Assembly: GCF_030272615.1 (NCBI RefSeq)
Contig: NC_081415.1
Span: forward strand, 512,147,034-512,211,033
Reading direction: 5' to 3'
Length of the DNA stretch: 64,000 nt
Source of the DNA: Cryptomeria japonica
Taxonomy: Eukaryota > Streptophyta > Pinopsida > Cupressales > Cupressaceae
The translations under genes were made by a program, and so were the position numbers. This document shows positions 23,556 to 33,914 of the stretch, one piece after another (within the stretch, counting starts at the first letter, position 1; the number at the start of each line of letters is the position of its first letter). The notes under the pieces were generated by a model that searched no databases, had not been told where the DNA came from, and saw nothing but the letters and a program-made list of their open reading frames with translations.

Positions 23556-24101
23556 TGTTGGCATTATAACAGACAAGAAGAAGGCTGGCATTCCAATTAC
23601 AATGAGAGATTGTTGGCATTTCAATAAGGATATTGAGAAGGTTTTTGGTGACTATGGATATAACTGATTTAGGATGATTACTGTCTTAATATTATTATTT
23701 TGTCATTGATGTCAAGAAATTGATTTTCTAATTCAGTATGATGTTGCCATATCTTAAGAAGTATGATTTGATGAGTATAAAGATGTTGGTAAAAGACACA
23801 AAAAGAATATGATGAATAAGGGGATAAGTTATTCAATGGACAACTATTACCGAGTTAGACAATGATGAGATCATGATGTTTATATTGTTTTGATATCCTA
23901 CATATGCTATTGTTTGAAAGGTTAATACTATACTATGTTATCGACCAAAGAACCTAGTTAGTAAACCCTAAGGAACCTAGTCGGTAAACCCTAAGCTTAT
24001 CGCTATTGGTTAATGAAGGCAGAATGTCTACGCAGTGAAGTTTAGTATTTACCAAGTTACAACCAAGCTATAATAGAATGCATTAAATGTTTACATGTAA
24101 T
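23556..24101 (+). repeat. Element C 5' LTR, left part
   Basis: Starts TGTTGGCATT next to the CATGG target copy and matches 53311-53825 of the 3' LTR. The 3' copy begins TGACAAGAAG and lacks the first 15 or so bases seen here, so one of the two ends has been altered. D is inserted after GTAAT (24097-24101). Confidence 0.8.
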
Positions 24102-25675
24102 TGTAGACACCTAAAAATGGTCAATGCTTGCGAAGTCATACTTTAACATTTGCGCATTGCCTCATTTTAGGTTTTTACGTCGCATTAACATCTCTCCTAT
24201 GATTCGCACTTGGTTTTTATCATTTGTCAGCATCGAGTCATTCTTCTACATTCTTCATTCGTCTCGCTTTCAAATTTGGTCTTGTCGACAACACTATCCA
24301 GTCATGATTTTAATCGATCTTATCCTATTGCATCAATATGCGTGCTTATTTGTCATCATTTTGGACATCGTCAATCCTAATTAGGGTTTTGTCCTCCTAT
24401 CAATCTTGCGATCGATTTGTCATCGATCGTTGTCCTCTTATCAATCTTGTCGATTTATCATCAATCCTTATCATTTTCAATCTTGTCATTTTAATGATCG
24501 ATTTGTCATCGACCGTTGTCATGTTCGATCTTGTCATTTTGCGATTGATTTATCATTAGTCGTGGTCATTTTCAAACTTGTCATTTTGCAATCTATTTTG
24601 TCATCAATCCTTGTCTTTTTGTCAATCTTGTCATTTTGCGATCGATTTGTCATCGATCGTTGTTCTTCTAAATCGTGTCAATTTGGATCAATTTGTCATT
24701 GTTCCTCATCAATTGGCGCATTTTCTCAATCAAATCATTTATCACATTGGTCATTTATCAATTCAAAATCAAATCATGATCGAGTCAATTATCTTTCATC
24801 AAGACTTAATTCATCTTCTAGGATTTTATGATTTAATCATTTAACCTTGTTTGTCATTTCTTTCTCTAGGATTAATAAATTATTTATTTATCCTAAGTCT
24901 TCTCATTGCAATGAAATGTTCATTTAATTGGCTAATTATTCCTCTTTGTGAATTAATTAATAAATGAAAAATTATTAATTAATTTACCTAATTTCTAATT
25001 TTCATCAATTTATTAATTCCTAATTTCTTAATTCCTCCTATTTTCCAATTTTCTAATTTTCTAATTCCTAATTTCATTTTCCTCCTATTTCTCTCCTAAA
25101 TTCATGGAAATGACATGTCAATTTGTCATAAATTTGTCATAATTAACAATCAATCAATTTTTGACATAGAAGTTGTCATAATTTGTCATAAATTATCAAT
25201 CAACAAATTTTACATAGAAAGTGCATAATTTGTCATAATTTGTCATAATTGACATAATTGATTTGCAATTTCCATTTGACTTGAATCATGCTAATCTTGT
25301 CATCTCTCCAATTTATCTATAAATTGGATGATCTTCATCAATCAAAAAAAAATTGGTAATCAGACTATCAAATTTCTAGTCAATCACATTTCTAGTACTC
25401 TTGATCAAAAATCTTGTCTACTTGCTTTCAATTATGTGTGTGCACTTGTAGGTGAGATCCACAACCAAACCATTTGAAGAGGAAAGAAGAAAAATGGAGC
25501 CGCATGAAGGAGCATTCAAATCACACCTTTGGTTTGCATAGTCTTTACTTTTGAATGCTTTTATTTCATGTCTCTATTGAGTGTTGTTTAGGATAGATCA
25601 TTGCAATGAAAGCTTTTGTGATTGAGCTATTACATTTATCTTGTCTTGTGATGATTTCCTATTTCCTAACCTACA
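24102..25675 (+). repeat. Element D LTR, first copy (behaves as a solo LTR)
   Basis: Starts TGTAGACACC, ends CCTACA and is 1,574 bases long, flanked by GTAAT at 24097-24101 and 25676-25680. It matches 46106-47679, also 1,574 bases. After it comes C's LTR and not D's primer site, so this copy is not joined to the D body. It holds a TATA-like CTATAAAT at 25317-25324. The open frames inside (24124-24844) are T-rich repeat sequence without motifs. Confidence 0.88.
24390..24680 (+). repeat. Sub-repeats in the D LTR
   Basis: Repeated short units of the type GATCGATTTGTCATCGATCG and CAATCTTGTCATTTT recur at irregular spacing, with self-complementary GATCGATC-like cores. The same array is in the second LTR (about 46394-46680). 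Possible transcription-factor sites of a U3 region or plain repeat growth; function not known. Confidence 0.55.
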
Positions 25676-26671
25676 GTAATATTTAATGAAGGAAGATGAT
25701 GAGATAGAGTGGATTAAATTATTGGTAAGTCGTGTATGAAGATTGTTAAAGAATCTATGGTAAAGAAAGATTGGCAGGAATATCTACAACTCACATTGAA
25801 CCACAATACCCTAACACAAGTTCCAAGGTGAAAATGCAAGTTCCAAGGTGGGGTAAAACATTTTCAAATCGAAGGATACATTGAACCTAGACAAGATTGA
25901 AGATCTGATGGCTATGATTGATCATGGGAAATGTGATCAAGGAGATCAAGCGGTTGGAAGATTGTTTATAAATAGGAAACTATTTATAAACAATGTATGT
26001 GGGCAAGTGTATGCACAAGGATGCTACATAGTGATTACCGAGCACAGAAGCTTGAAGACCTATTTTGATAACAGAGTATAGAGCCCAGCAGAGGGATAAG
26101 ATAAGTCCTATGAAATGATTGTATTGAGCAAATGAGAATCTGCTTCAACATTTTTAGATGTGAAGTTGCAGACATATTTTTATTACTGTTATTTTGAGAA
26201 GTAGTAGAAAATCTCTTAACCGAGTGGACTTAACAGTCTTATTTGTAAAATCCTCTAGCAAGGTGACATTCTTTTTGAGTGTTTGAAATCCTTTAACAAG
26301 CTCACTTCTAACAAGGTGAAGATCCTAATAGATCTAAAGGAAATCTCTTAACCGAGTCACATCTAGCAATATGTTTGTAATCTTTAATAGGATTTGCTTT
26401 TAACCAAGCATACTCTAGAAGAGTATATTTCTTAGTGGGTCCAAAATCCCACAGTGGTTTTTTGCTATTTGGGTTTCCACGTTAAATCTAGTGTTATAAG
26501 TTTTTGATCTTATCTATTTATGGGTCTGCATGCATTACTATTTTTATGATAAGGTTACTGAGGTTGAATCTGTTGTTTGTATTGAAGATTAAGTTTGAAT
26601 GATTCAACCCCCCCCGTCTCATATTGTTAGCTTGGAATCTGTACTAATCATATTTAGTATCATAACTATGA
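25676..26671 (+). repeat. Element C 5' LTR, right part, first copy
   Basis: Resumes with GTAATATTTAATGAAGG. Close to 47680-48672 and less close to the 3' LTR copy (53821-54807), so both right-half copies descend from the one 5' LTR. It contains the duplicated CAAGTTCCAAGGTG near 25820-25850. Confidence 0.82.
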
Positions 26672-26922
26672 ATTGGCATTAGAGCTTTGGACTCCGAAAG
26701 AAAAGTTTAAAGGCACTTGAGTTAAAGATCCAAAAGATGTATAAGAGGGATGCACCAAAGCTGAATAAGTCAAGTTTCTCTACATGGTAGAAAAGGATGA
26801 AGTTGCATCTATCAAGAATTGGAGAATATGTTGTCTATTATCTGGAGAATGATTTCATCACACTGAGCACCTATCCATTGACAATGGAAGAGATAAAGGC
26901 AAAACAAGAACATATTCAAGCA
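26672..26922 (+). pseudogene. Primer site and start of C gag, duplicated fragment
   Basis: A decayed primer site TGGCATTAGAGC at 26674-26685 (expected TGGTATCAGAGC) is followed by the first part of C gag, including KLHLSRIGEYVVYYLEND and TLSTYPLTMEEIKAKQEHIQ. It matches 48675-48906 and ends abruptly at 26922; the other copy carries on into the full gag. The copy at 48720 lacks 17 bases present here. This is the right end of the duplicated block. Confidence 0.85.
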
Positions 26923-28567
26923 CTTGGGTTTTGCAGGTTGCCTTGGAGAAACAATTAAACTTGGTGTTTGTCTTTAAATGTTTTAGGCACCTAGTGATTT
27001 CTAATAGGTTGGAATGAACATGTTTTTGCTTTGATTGTTGAGTGTGACATTGGAGTAGGAGAGTATTCTCTCATCCTTTTAGGGTGATCAAAAATCCAGA
27101 TCTTCGATACCATGCTTTTATCTTTGATTGTGTGTCTCCTTTAGAGGGCCTGCCTTCCCGACCACTTTGCTTTTGCAAGCAAGTGATAATCATGAGAAGG
27201 GAATGACCCAAAGTGAGTACGGCTAGAATTCCTTGGCATTCTAACTCACTATAAAAAAATACCCGATGAGTGAAAGCTTTGAAGGAAGTGTTACGTGGGA
27301 ATTGCAGTTACTTGGGAAGTGATGACCCTTGAACTCTTTCTCATATCAACATCTAAGTAGGGCCTCTTGGTCTAAATCGTGCTTGTGCGAATACATTTGT
27401 TTGGTATCTTGATGGGCTTAATGTCTCAATCACGCTTGTGTGACATCAAGGAGTAACGCTTAACAGAAATCCTTACTACACACCTTGATTTTAGAGGCCA
27501 AAAACCCTTCTAGTTGCTTGAGAAGGACAAATTCAGATACTTGGAAGAGATACTAAGTTCACCATGGGGAGATTTCCATGGGGACTGATGCTTGGCTGCC
27601 CTAAGAAGTGAGTGTCATGGAGGGGATCTCGTGGGGTCAAGCATCTATGTATTCTCCTTGAATCTCATAATGAGTCTACCTCTCATGTACCTAATGTCTT
27701 TGCCTACCATAAGAAATGTGGAAATGAGCGTGATTGTCTTGAGTCTAAGTTGCAATATCTTGTATTCTTTGCTTGTCAAAAGTTGAATTGTATCTCATTT
27801 CAAGAACAAAACAAATTGATCCAACATAAGATTAAACACAAGAGACATTCATCCAACAAAAATTTATCAAGATTCAAAACTCATCTTCAAACATGGTTGG
27901 CAAACATTGTTCAAAATCTTATCTCAACAAGCATGTCACTTACATTTAGGTTCATCCTAGGTTGCATTTTGCAAAGTTCATTGTCAAGTACCAAGGTTAG
28001 GTTTCACCTAAGTCATACTTTTTTGCATATCAATAAGGGTCATCCATTTGCATATGTCCTCTTGCATTAAAGTCATATCATTGTCATACATTTACATTGC
28101 TTACCCTAGGTCTCTTCATTAAGTTTGGGTCATTATCATATCATATTAGGGTCATTTGCATAGTAATTGTCCCTTTGCATATAGTGTCAAAACTAGGTTT
28201 TGTCATACTTGAGTAATCCAAATCTTTGATGCAACCCTAAGTCATTGTTAGGAAGTCTAGACCTTATCAAACCTTTTGTCCTTTTGTCATCTATGTCATT
28301 TGGTCAAACCTAGCTTAGTATCCAAGCATATAGGGGAGACTTTGTCATTTTGTCCTTTTGTCACTTAAGTCCTTTTGTCTTTTGAGGTCTAGATATCATT
28401 CCAATTTCCTAAGGGTCCCTCTCTTAGATTTGCATTCAAAAGGTTTGTCAAAATCTTCAAAAACAACCAAAAACATAGATTGCATTCTTATTCATTTAGG
28501 TTGCACTTAGTTGCATATCATACATTATCTTTGAAAATTCCAAAAACATTGCATTTGCACAAGTGAC
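26923..28567 (+). other. Leader region of element D without its LTR and primer site
   Basis: Non-coding stretch before the D gag. It starts at an illegitimate junction with C sequence and has no D LTR or TGGCGACTC-like primer site at its head, so the 5' end of D is missing here. Open frames such as 27612-28070 have no motif. Sequence of this kind before a Tat gag is usually 5' untranslated leader. Confidence 0.5.
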
Positions 28568-29033
28568 ATGCCTGTTGAGACAAGATCAAAATCTAAAAAG
28601 ATGGGCGAACCAATGTATCAACCCATGGACAACATAGCAAATTCGCAGTTTCAAACTAGTCAAACAGTACAAATTGAAGGTTCATCAAACACATCTTTAC
28701 CACCATATGGAATGGTTCAACTTAGGCCACCTCCATTATATGAACCAGTGTTTGTACCTATGAAACCAGGGCATGGGAGTGTTCCACCAACTCCAAGAGG
28801 AAGTGCGCCTTTCAATTTGAATCAACCAAACTTGCAACATGACATTCAAACTCAAACATTATATGAAGAACAAACTCTCTCACAAGGATTTGGTTTAGAT
28901 CAAGGCATTCAACAAGAAACAAATCCAAATATCCAACCAGATTGTTCATCTGATTCTGATACTTTTGATGATGTTGACATGTTCCTTCAAGATCTGAAGA
29001 TAACAAAAAAGATGGATAACTTCTTGAACAAGG
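28568..29033 (+). pseudogene. Element D gag, N-terminal fragment
   Basis: Starts MPVETRSKSKKMGEPMYQ, a start common in plant Tat/Athila-like gag, followed by Pro- and Gln-rich sequence and an acidic SDSDTFDDVDMFLQDL. Open up to the F insertion at 29034. It continues after F at 33915. Confidence 0.7.
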
Positions 29034-29463
29034 TGTTGAAATGTGGCGACTGATCAGCAAAGTACTGTACACTCAGCATGTATCCTCGCCGGGGTCCGAG
29101 GCCGGGACCCGGGCAGGGGTTCGGGGGCGGCAACCCTCGAGAAATTTTTTTTTTTGCCATTTTTTTGTTGATGAAAACCGACATTGTAATAAAACCCTAA
29201 AAAAGGCTGACTTTGTTTGTTGCCCTAAAAATGCATGTTATAAGCGGCTGGGATGCTTAAGGCATTGGAATGTTGATGTACTTTTTTTTGCTGGATAATA
29301 AGAAAGATTGGACGGCTGTGTATGGTGGACGTAACCCATTCTGTGTGAACCATGTTAAATATCTGTGTTATCTGTGTCCTGTTTTATTTCTTTATCTTTT
29401 GTATTTAAATCTGCATATAATTGTTAGTTCATATTTGCTTCGGGTCTGCTTGAAACCCTAACA
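29034..29463 (+). repeat. Element F 5' LTR
   Basis: 430 bases, TGTTGAAATG...CCCTAACA. It holds a very GC-rich stretch (29083-29140) that is absent from the 3' LTR: the 106-base difference lies between two TGTA copies at 29079 and 29185. Confidence 0.92.
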
Positions 29464-29465
29464 AT

Positions 29466-29477
29466 TGGTATCAGAGC
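29466..29477 (+). other. Primer binding site of element F
   Basis: Perfect TGGTATCAGAGC, complementary to initiator methionine tRNA, two bases after the LTR. Confidence 0.9.
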
Positions 29478-29523
29478 GAGGTTTTCTGTAAATTGGTAGG
29501 ACTTTCAGATTTGAGTGGGAGCA

Positions 29524-30360
29524 ATGGAGGATTCCAAATTCAAGGTTGAAAAGTTTAACGGCCAGAATTATCAGTTATGGAAAATGCAGATGGATGATTA
29601 CCTGTATCAAAAGGATTTGTGGTGGCCATTGGAAGGAAAGGCAAAGAAACTGACCACAATATCAGATGAAGAGTGGGACATTTTAGATAGAAAGGCACTG
29701 GGATCCATTCGATTGTGCCTTGCAGCATCTATAGCATTCAATATAACAGAAGCAAAAATGACTGTAGATTTGATGGCAACATTGGCTAAGCTGTATGAGA
29801 AACCCTCAGCTTTGAATAAGGTATTTCTTATGAAGTGTTTGTTTAATTTGAAAATGAGTGAGGGAGGATCTGTAGCGGAGAACTTAAATGAATTTAATAC
29901 AATTACCAGTCAATTGTCTTCGGTAAAAATTACCTTTGCAGAAGAGGTTAGGGCTCTCTTGATTTTATGTTCTTTGCTAGAAAGCTGGAATAGCTTGGTT
30001 ATGGCTGTAAGTAACTCTGTCTCTGGTAAAAATACTTTGGTATTTGATGATATTGTTGGTGTTATCCTAAGTGAGGAAATGTGAAGGAAAAGCACAGGTG
30101 AGACTCCAGCATCATCAGGTAGTGTTTTGAATGTGGAGAACAGAGGAAGATCAAAGGAAAGAGGAAAAGGCCCTGGGAATGAGAAGTCACAAGGGAAGTC
30201 AAAGAAAGGATCCTCTCAATCTAGAGGAAAGAAAGATTGCTAGTACTGCAGAAAGCCTGGTCATCTAAAGAAAGATTGTTGTTCTCGGAAAAAAAAAGAA
30301 GGAGACAAAAATGAAAATGACAGTAAGGAAGCTAATATTGCAAGTAATACTTTACAAGAT
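29524..30360 (+). pseudogene. Element F gag
   Basis: From the ATG at 29524 (MEDSKFKVEKFNGQNYQLWK) a copia gag of the UBN2/DUF4219 type runs through WDILDRKALGSIRLCLA and LNEFNTITSQLSS to a TGA at 30082-30084, where Arg is expected (EEM-x-RK). In the same frame a Lys/Arg/Ser-rich tail follows, then a zinc knuckle CxYCRKPGHLKKDC near 30238-30280 with a TAG at the residue after the first Cys. The start replaces an upstream GTG in the same frame. Confidence 0.9.
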
Positions 30361-30942
30361 GCTTTAATCTTATGTTTGGATAATGTTAATGATTCCTGGG
30401 TAATAGATTCTGGGGCTTCATTTCATACTACACCCCATAGAAAATATTTTCTAGATTATGTTCAAGGTGATTTTGGACAAGTATATTTGGGTGATGATGA
30501 GCCCTATCAAATTGTTGGAAAAGGAAAGATAAAGATCAAGTTGCAGAATGGTAATGGCTGGTTTCTACAGGAGGTAAGACATGTTCCTAATTTAAGAAGA
30601 AATTTAATTTCTGGAGGGCAACTAGGTAGTGAAGGTTGCATAGTTACCTTCTCAGACAGTATGTGGAAGGTCACTAAAGGATCATTAGTAGTAGCTAAAG
30701 GTGCGAAGGTAGGCACATTATATCTGTGTACTGGTAACACTTACTCTACCTTAGCTGCTACAGATAAAGTTACTGCAGGGACAACAACAATAAATGTTGC
30801 AAGAACAGATTCGATATTGTGGCACCATAGGCTTGGGCACATGAGTGAGAAAGGGATGAAAATCCTTCACTCCAAAAATCTATTTCCAGGACTAAAGAAG
30901 ATTGATTTAGAGTTCTGTGAAAACTGTGTTTATGGTAAATAG
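30361..30942 (+). pseudogene. Element F protease and pre-integrase region
   Basis: Copia protease SWVIDSGASFHTT near 30396-30435 with an intact DSG, followed by VRHVPNLRRNLISGGQL. The GAG-pre-integrase block ILWHHRLGHMSEKGMKIL is near 30813-30870, and the integrase Cys pair begins at FCENCVYGK before a TAG at 30940-30942. In frame with gag. Confidence 0.92.
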
Positions 30943-31690
30943 AAAAGAGTTAGATTTCTCAAGGTTGGGAAAGAGAAGAAGAGTGAGAAGTTAGAGCTTG
31001 TACATTCAGATGTATGGGGGACTGGCTCAGGTATCATCTCTTGGTGGCTCTTGTTATTATGTTATTTTTATTGATGACTCAACCAAAAAAACATGGGTAT
31101 ATTTCCTAAAACAAAAATCAGATGTTTTTGAAACTTTTAAGAAATGGAAAGCTTTGGTTGAGAATGAGACAGGAAAAAAGTTGAAGTGTCTCAGATCGGA
31201 TAATGGAGGTGAATATTGCAGCAAAGCATTTGAAGATTACTGTTCCTTAAATGGGATTTGAAAGTAGAAGATAGTTCTAGGAACTCCATAGGAAAATGGT
31301 GTGTCAGAGAGAATGAATAGGACAATCATGGAACGTGCGAGGAGCATGAGATTGCATGTTGGATTGCCCTTACATTTTTGGGCAGATGTTGTACATACTG
31401 TTGTCTATTTGATAAATAGAGGACCTTCAACCCCTTTGGATGGTGGTATTCCAGAGGAGGCATGGACTTGTAAAAAGGTAAATTATTCTTTTCTAAAAAC
31501 TTTTGGTTGCAAAGCTTTTGTCCATGTTGATAAAGAAAACAGAACCAAGCTTGATGCTAAATCTCAGAAATGTACCTTCATTGGATATGGGATAGATGAA
31601 TATGGCTATCGGTTATGGGATTTTGAAAATAAGAAAATAATTAGAAGTAGAGATGTTATATTCAATGAGAAGGTTATGTATAAAAAATAG
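30943..31690 (+). pseudogene. Element F integrase
   Basis: LELVHSDVWG (first Asp, near 30990-31020), then a one-base frame change and SSLGGSCYYVIFIDDSTKKT; CLRSDNGGEYCSKAFEDYC (second Asp); and a SERMNRTIMERARSM block whose expected preceding Gln codon is a TAG near 31290 and whose Glu is present. The tail carries FGCKAFVHVDKENRTKLDAK and IGYGIDEYGYRLWD. The catalytic triad is intact, but the frame is broken by a stop after LNGI (31259-31261). Confidence 0.9.
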
Positions 31691-32637
31691 ATGCAGGAAA
31701 AGAAGCATGAACAGGACAAACAAGAATATGTGGTGTTGGATGAGATTCCTGAAAATGAAATGCCATAGGTACCTGATGCTCAGCAACAACAGATTATCCC
31801 ACAAACTCCTGCAAGTGTTAGACGTTCTACGAGGACAAGTAGACCCCCTGAAATATTTTCGCCTTCTTTGTATTCTATTTTATTAACAGATTCTGGTGAA
31901 CCAGAAGAATATGAAGAAGCAATGCAGGTGGATGCCAAACAACAGTGGCAGCTAGGCATGAAAGAGGAGATGGACTCCCTGATGAAAAATAAGACTTGGG
32001 ACTTAGTTCCTTTACCTGCAGAAAAAAGAGCCTTGCCTAACAAATGGGTTTATCGACTGAAGGAGGAGGAAGGAGGTCAGAAAAGATATAAGGCCAGACT
32101 TGTGGTAAAAGGTTTTGCACAGAAAAAGGGTATAGATTATGATGAAATATTTTCTCCAGTTGTAAAAATGACTTCAATTAGAACTGTACTTAGTCTTGTG
32201 GCTGTAGATGATTTACATCTTGAACAATTAGATGTCAAAACAGCTTTTCTCCATGGAGATTTGGAGGAGGAAATTTACATGTTGCAACCACAGGGATATG
32301 AGGTCAAAGGTAAGGAGAACTTGGTGTGCAGGTTGAAGAAAAGTTTGTATGGCCTAAAGCAAGCACCCCGACAATGGTATTTAAAATTTGAGAGTTTCAT
32401 GGCTGAACACGGTTATCATAGATGTCATTCTGATCATTGTGTATATTTTAAGAGATTTGATAATGGCAGTTATATTATCATGTTGCTTTATGTTGATGAC
32501 ATGCTTGTTGCTGGGTCTAACATGCAACATATAAATGATCTTAAACAGAAATTAGCTAGGTCATTTGCTATGAAGGATTTGGGTGCAGCTAAGCAAATTC
32601 TTGGTATGAGGATTACATGAGATAGGAAAATAGAACC
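31691..32637 (+). pseudogene. Element F reverse transcriptase
   Basis: Copia RT, open from 31868 to 32620: NKTWDLVPLPAEKRALPNKW, YKARLVVKGFAQKKGIDYDE, FSPVVKMTSIRTVL, QLDVKTAFLHGDL, LKKSLYGLKQAPRQWY and the catalytic LLYVDDMLVAG (near 32484-32516). It is nearly intact; a lost A near 32630 shifts the frame and a TGA ends the segment at 32618-32620. Confidence 0.93.
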
Positions 32638-33449
32638 TTGAATTTGTCCCAAAGTGAGTATATAAAGAAGGTGTTGAAAAGATTTAACATGCAAGATGCA
32701 AAAGCAGTTAGTACACCTTTGGTTAGTCATTTCAAATTGACTAAGGAGATGTGCCCAAAGGCACAGGAAGAGGTTAATAAAATGTCTAACATCCCGTATT
32801 CATCAGCTGTTGGCAGTCTGATGTATGCAATGGTATGCACAAGGCCAGATATTGCACATGCAATGGGAGTTGTGAGCAGGTTTATGAGTAATCCGGGTAT
32901 GGAACATTGGAATGTTGTGAAATGGATTCTTCGGTATTTGAAAGGAACTACTATGAAGGCATTATGCTTCAAAGGATCTAATGCTGCTCTAAGTGGATTT
33001 GTTGACTCTGATCTGGTGGGTGATATTGATTCACGGAGGAGTACTACAGGGTATGTTTTTACTATAGGGGAACTGCAGTCAGTTGGATTTCTAGGCTACA
33101 AAAGGTTGTTGCACTTTCAACCACTGAAGCTGAGTATGTTGCTGCTACAAAAGCCAGCAAAGAGATGATTTGGTTGCAATGTTTTCTGAAGGAATTGGGT
33201 CAGACACAAGAGGATATCCCATTGTATACTGATAGCCAGAGTGCCATTCATCTTGCGAAGAACTCTGCTTTTCATTCAAGGACAAAGCACATTCAGCTCA
33301 GGTACCACTTCATCCGAACTATTTTGGAGGAGGGTCAGTTACGGCTTGAGAAGATTCACACAAGTGAGAATCCTGCCGATATGTTCACAAAGGTAGTTCC
33401 ACAGGAGAAGCTGATTTCTTCATCAGTTTTTGTTGGTCTTCTTGATTGA
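32638..33449 (+). pseudogene. Element F RNase H
   Basis: Thumb and connection (QSEYIKKVLKRFNMQDAKAV, YSSAVGSLMYAMVCTRPDIA) lead to RNase H: SGFVDSDLVGDIDSRRSTTG (near 32992-33050), then a one-base loss in the G run at 33067-33070 moves TTEAEYVAATKASKEMIW into the next frame; IPLYTDSQSAIHLAKN and NPADMFTK follow to the TGA at 33447. Catalytic residues Asp, Glu, Asp, Asp are all seen. Confidence 0.9.
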
Positions 33450-33570
33450 TAATTGTGGAATTTATACCAGTCAAGTCCTAGTGTTTTATCTAGCGGATGT
33501 TGCATGTACAGTGGTGTCATGTAGTATCAGTCTCCAAGTGGGAGATTGTTTGGTGTGGAGCCTGATCAGT

Positions 33571-33585
33571 CTCCAAGTGGGAGAT
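33571..33585 (+). other. Polypurine tract of element F
   Basis: CTCCAAGTGGGAGAT directly before the 3' LTR. The phrase CAGTCTCCAAGTGGGAGATTGTT also occurs about 40 bases upstream (33528-33550), so the tract is duplicated. Confidence 0.75.
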
Positions 33586-33909
33586 TGTTGAAATGTGGTG
33601 ACTGATCAGCAAAGTACTATACACTCAGCACGTAATAAAACCCTAAAAAAGGCCGACTTTGTTTGTTGCCCTAAAAACGCATGTTATAAGCGGCTGGGAT
33701 GCTTAAGGCATTGGAATGTTGATGTACTTTTTTTTGCTAGATAATAAGAAAGATTGGATGGCTGTGTATGGTGGACGTAACCCATTCTGGGTGAACCACG
33801 TTAAATCTCTGTGTTATCTGTGTCCTGTTTTATTTCTTTATCTTTTGTATTTAAATCTGCATATAATTGTTAGTTCATATTTGCTTTGGATCTACTTGAA
33901 ACCCTAACA
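33586..33909 (+). repeat. Element F 3' LTR
   Basis: 324 bases, TGTTGAAATG...CCCTAACA. It is 106 bases shorter than the 5' LTR through a deletion between TGTA repeats, and is otherwise about 96% identical by eye. Confidence 0.92.
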
Positions 33910-33914
33910 CAAGG

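Larger units (their letters stand above)
29034..33909 (+). mobile_element. Element F: Tork-like Ty1/copia element
   Basis: 4,876 bases flanked by CAAGG at 29029-29033 and 33910-33914. Order: LTR, primer site, gag, protease, integrase, RT, RNase H, polypurine tract, LTR. The LTRs share about 324 bases with roughly a dozen mismatches by eye, nearly all transitions, so it is relatively young and, being the innermost element, the latest arrival of its branch of the nest. RT motifs such as LEQLDVKTAFLHGDLEEEIY and VKGKENLVCRLKKSLYGLKQ fit the Tork/Tnt1 branch. Confidence 0.92.

Noticed and set aside
24124-24844. Overlapping plus-strand frames of up to 141 codons, repeated at 46161-46848
   Set aside because: They repeat only because they are in the two D LTRs. 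The residues follow the T-rich GTCAT/GATCG repeats and show no domain.
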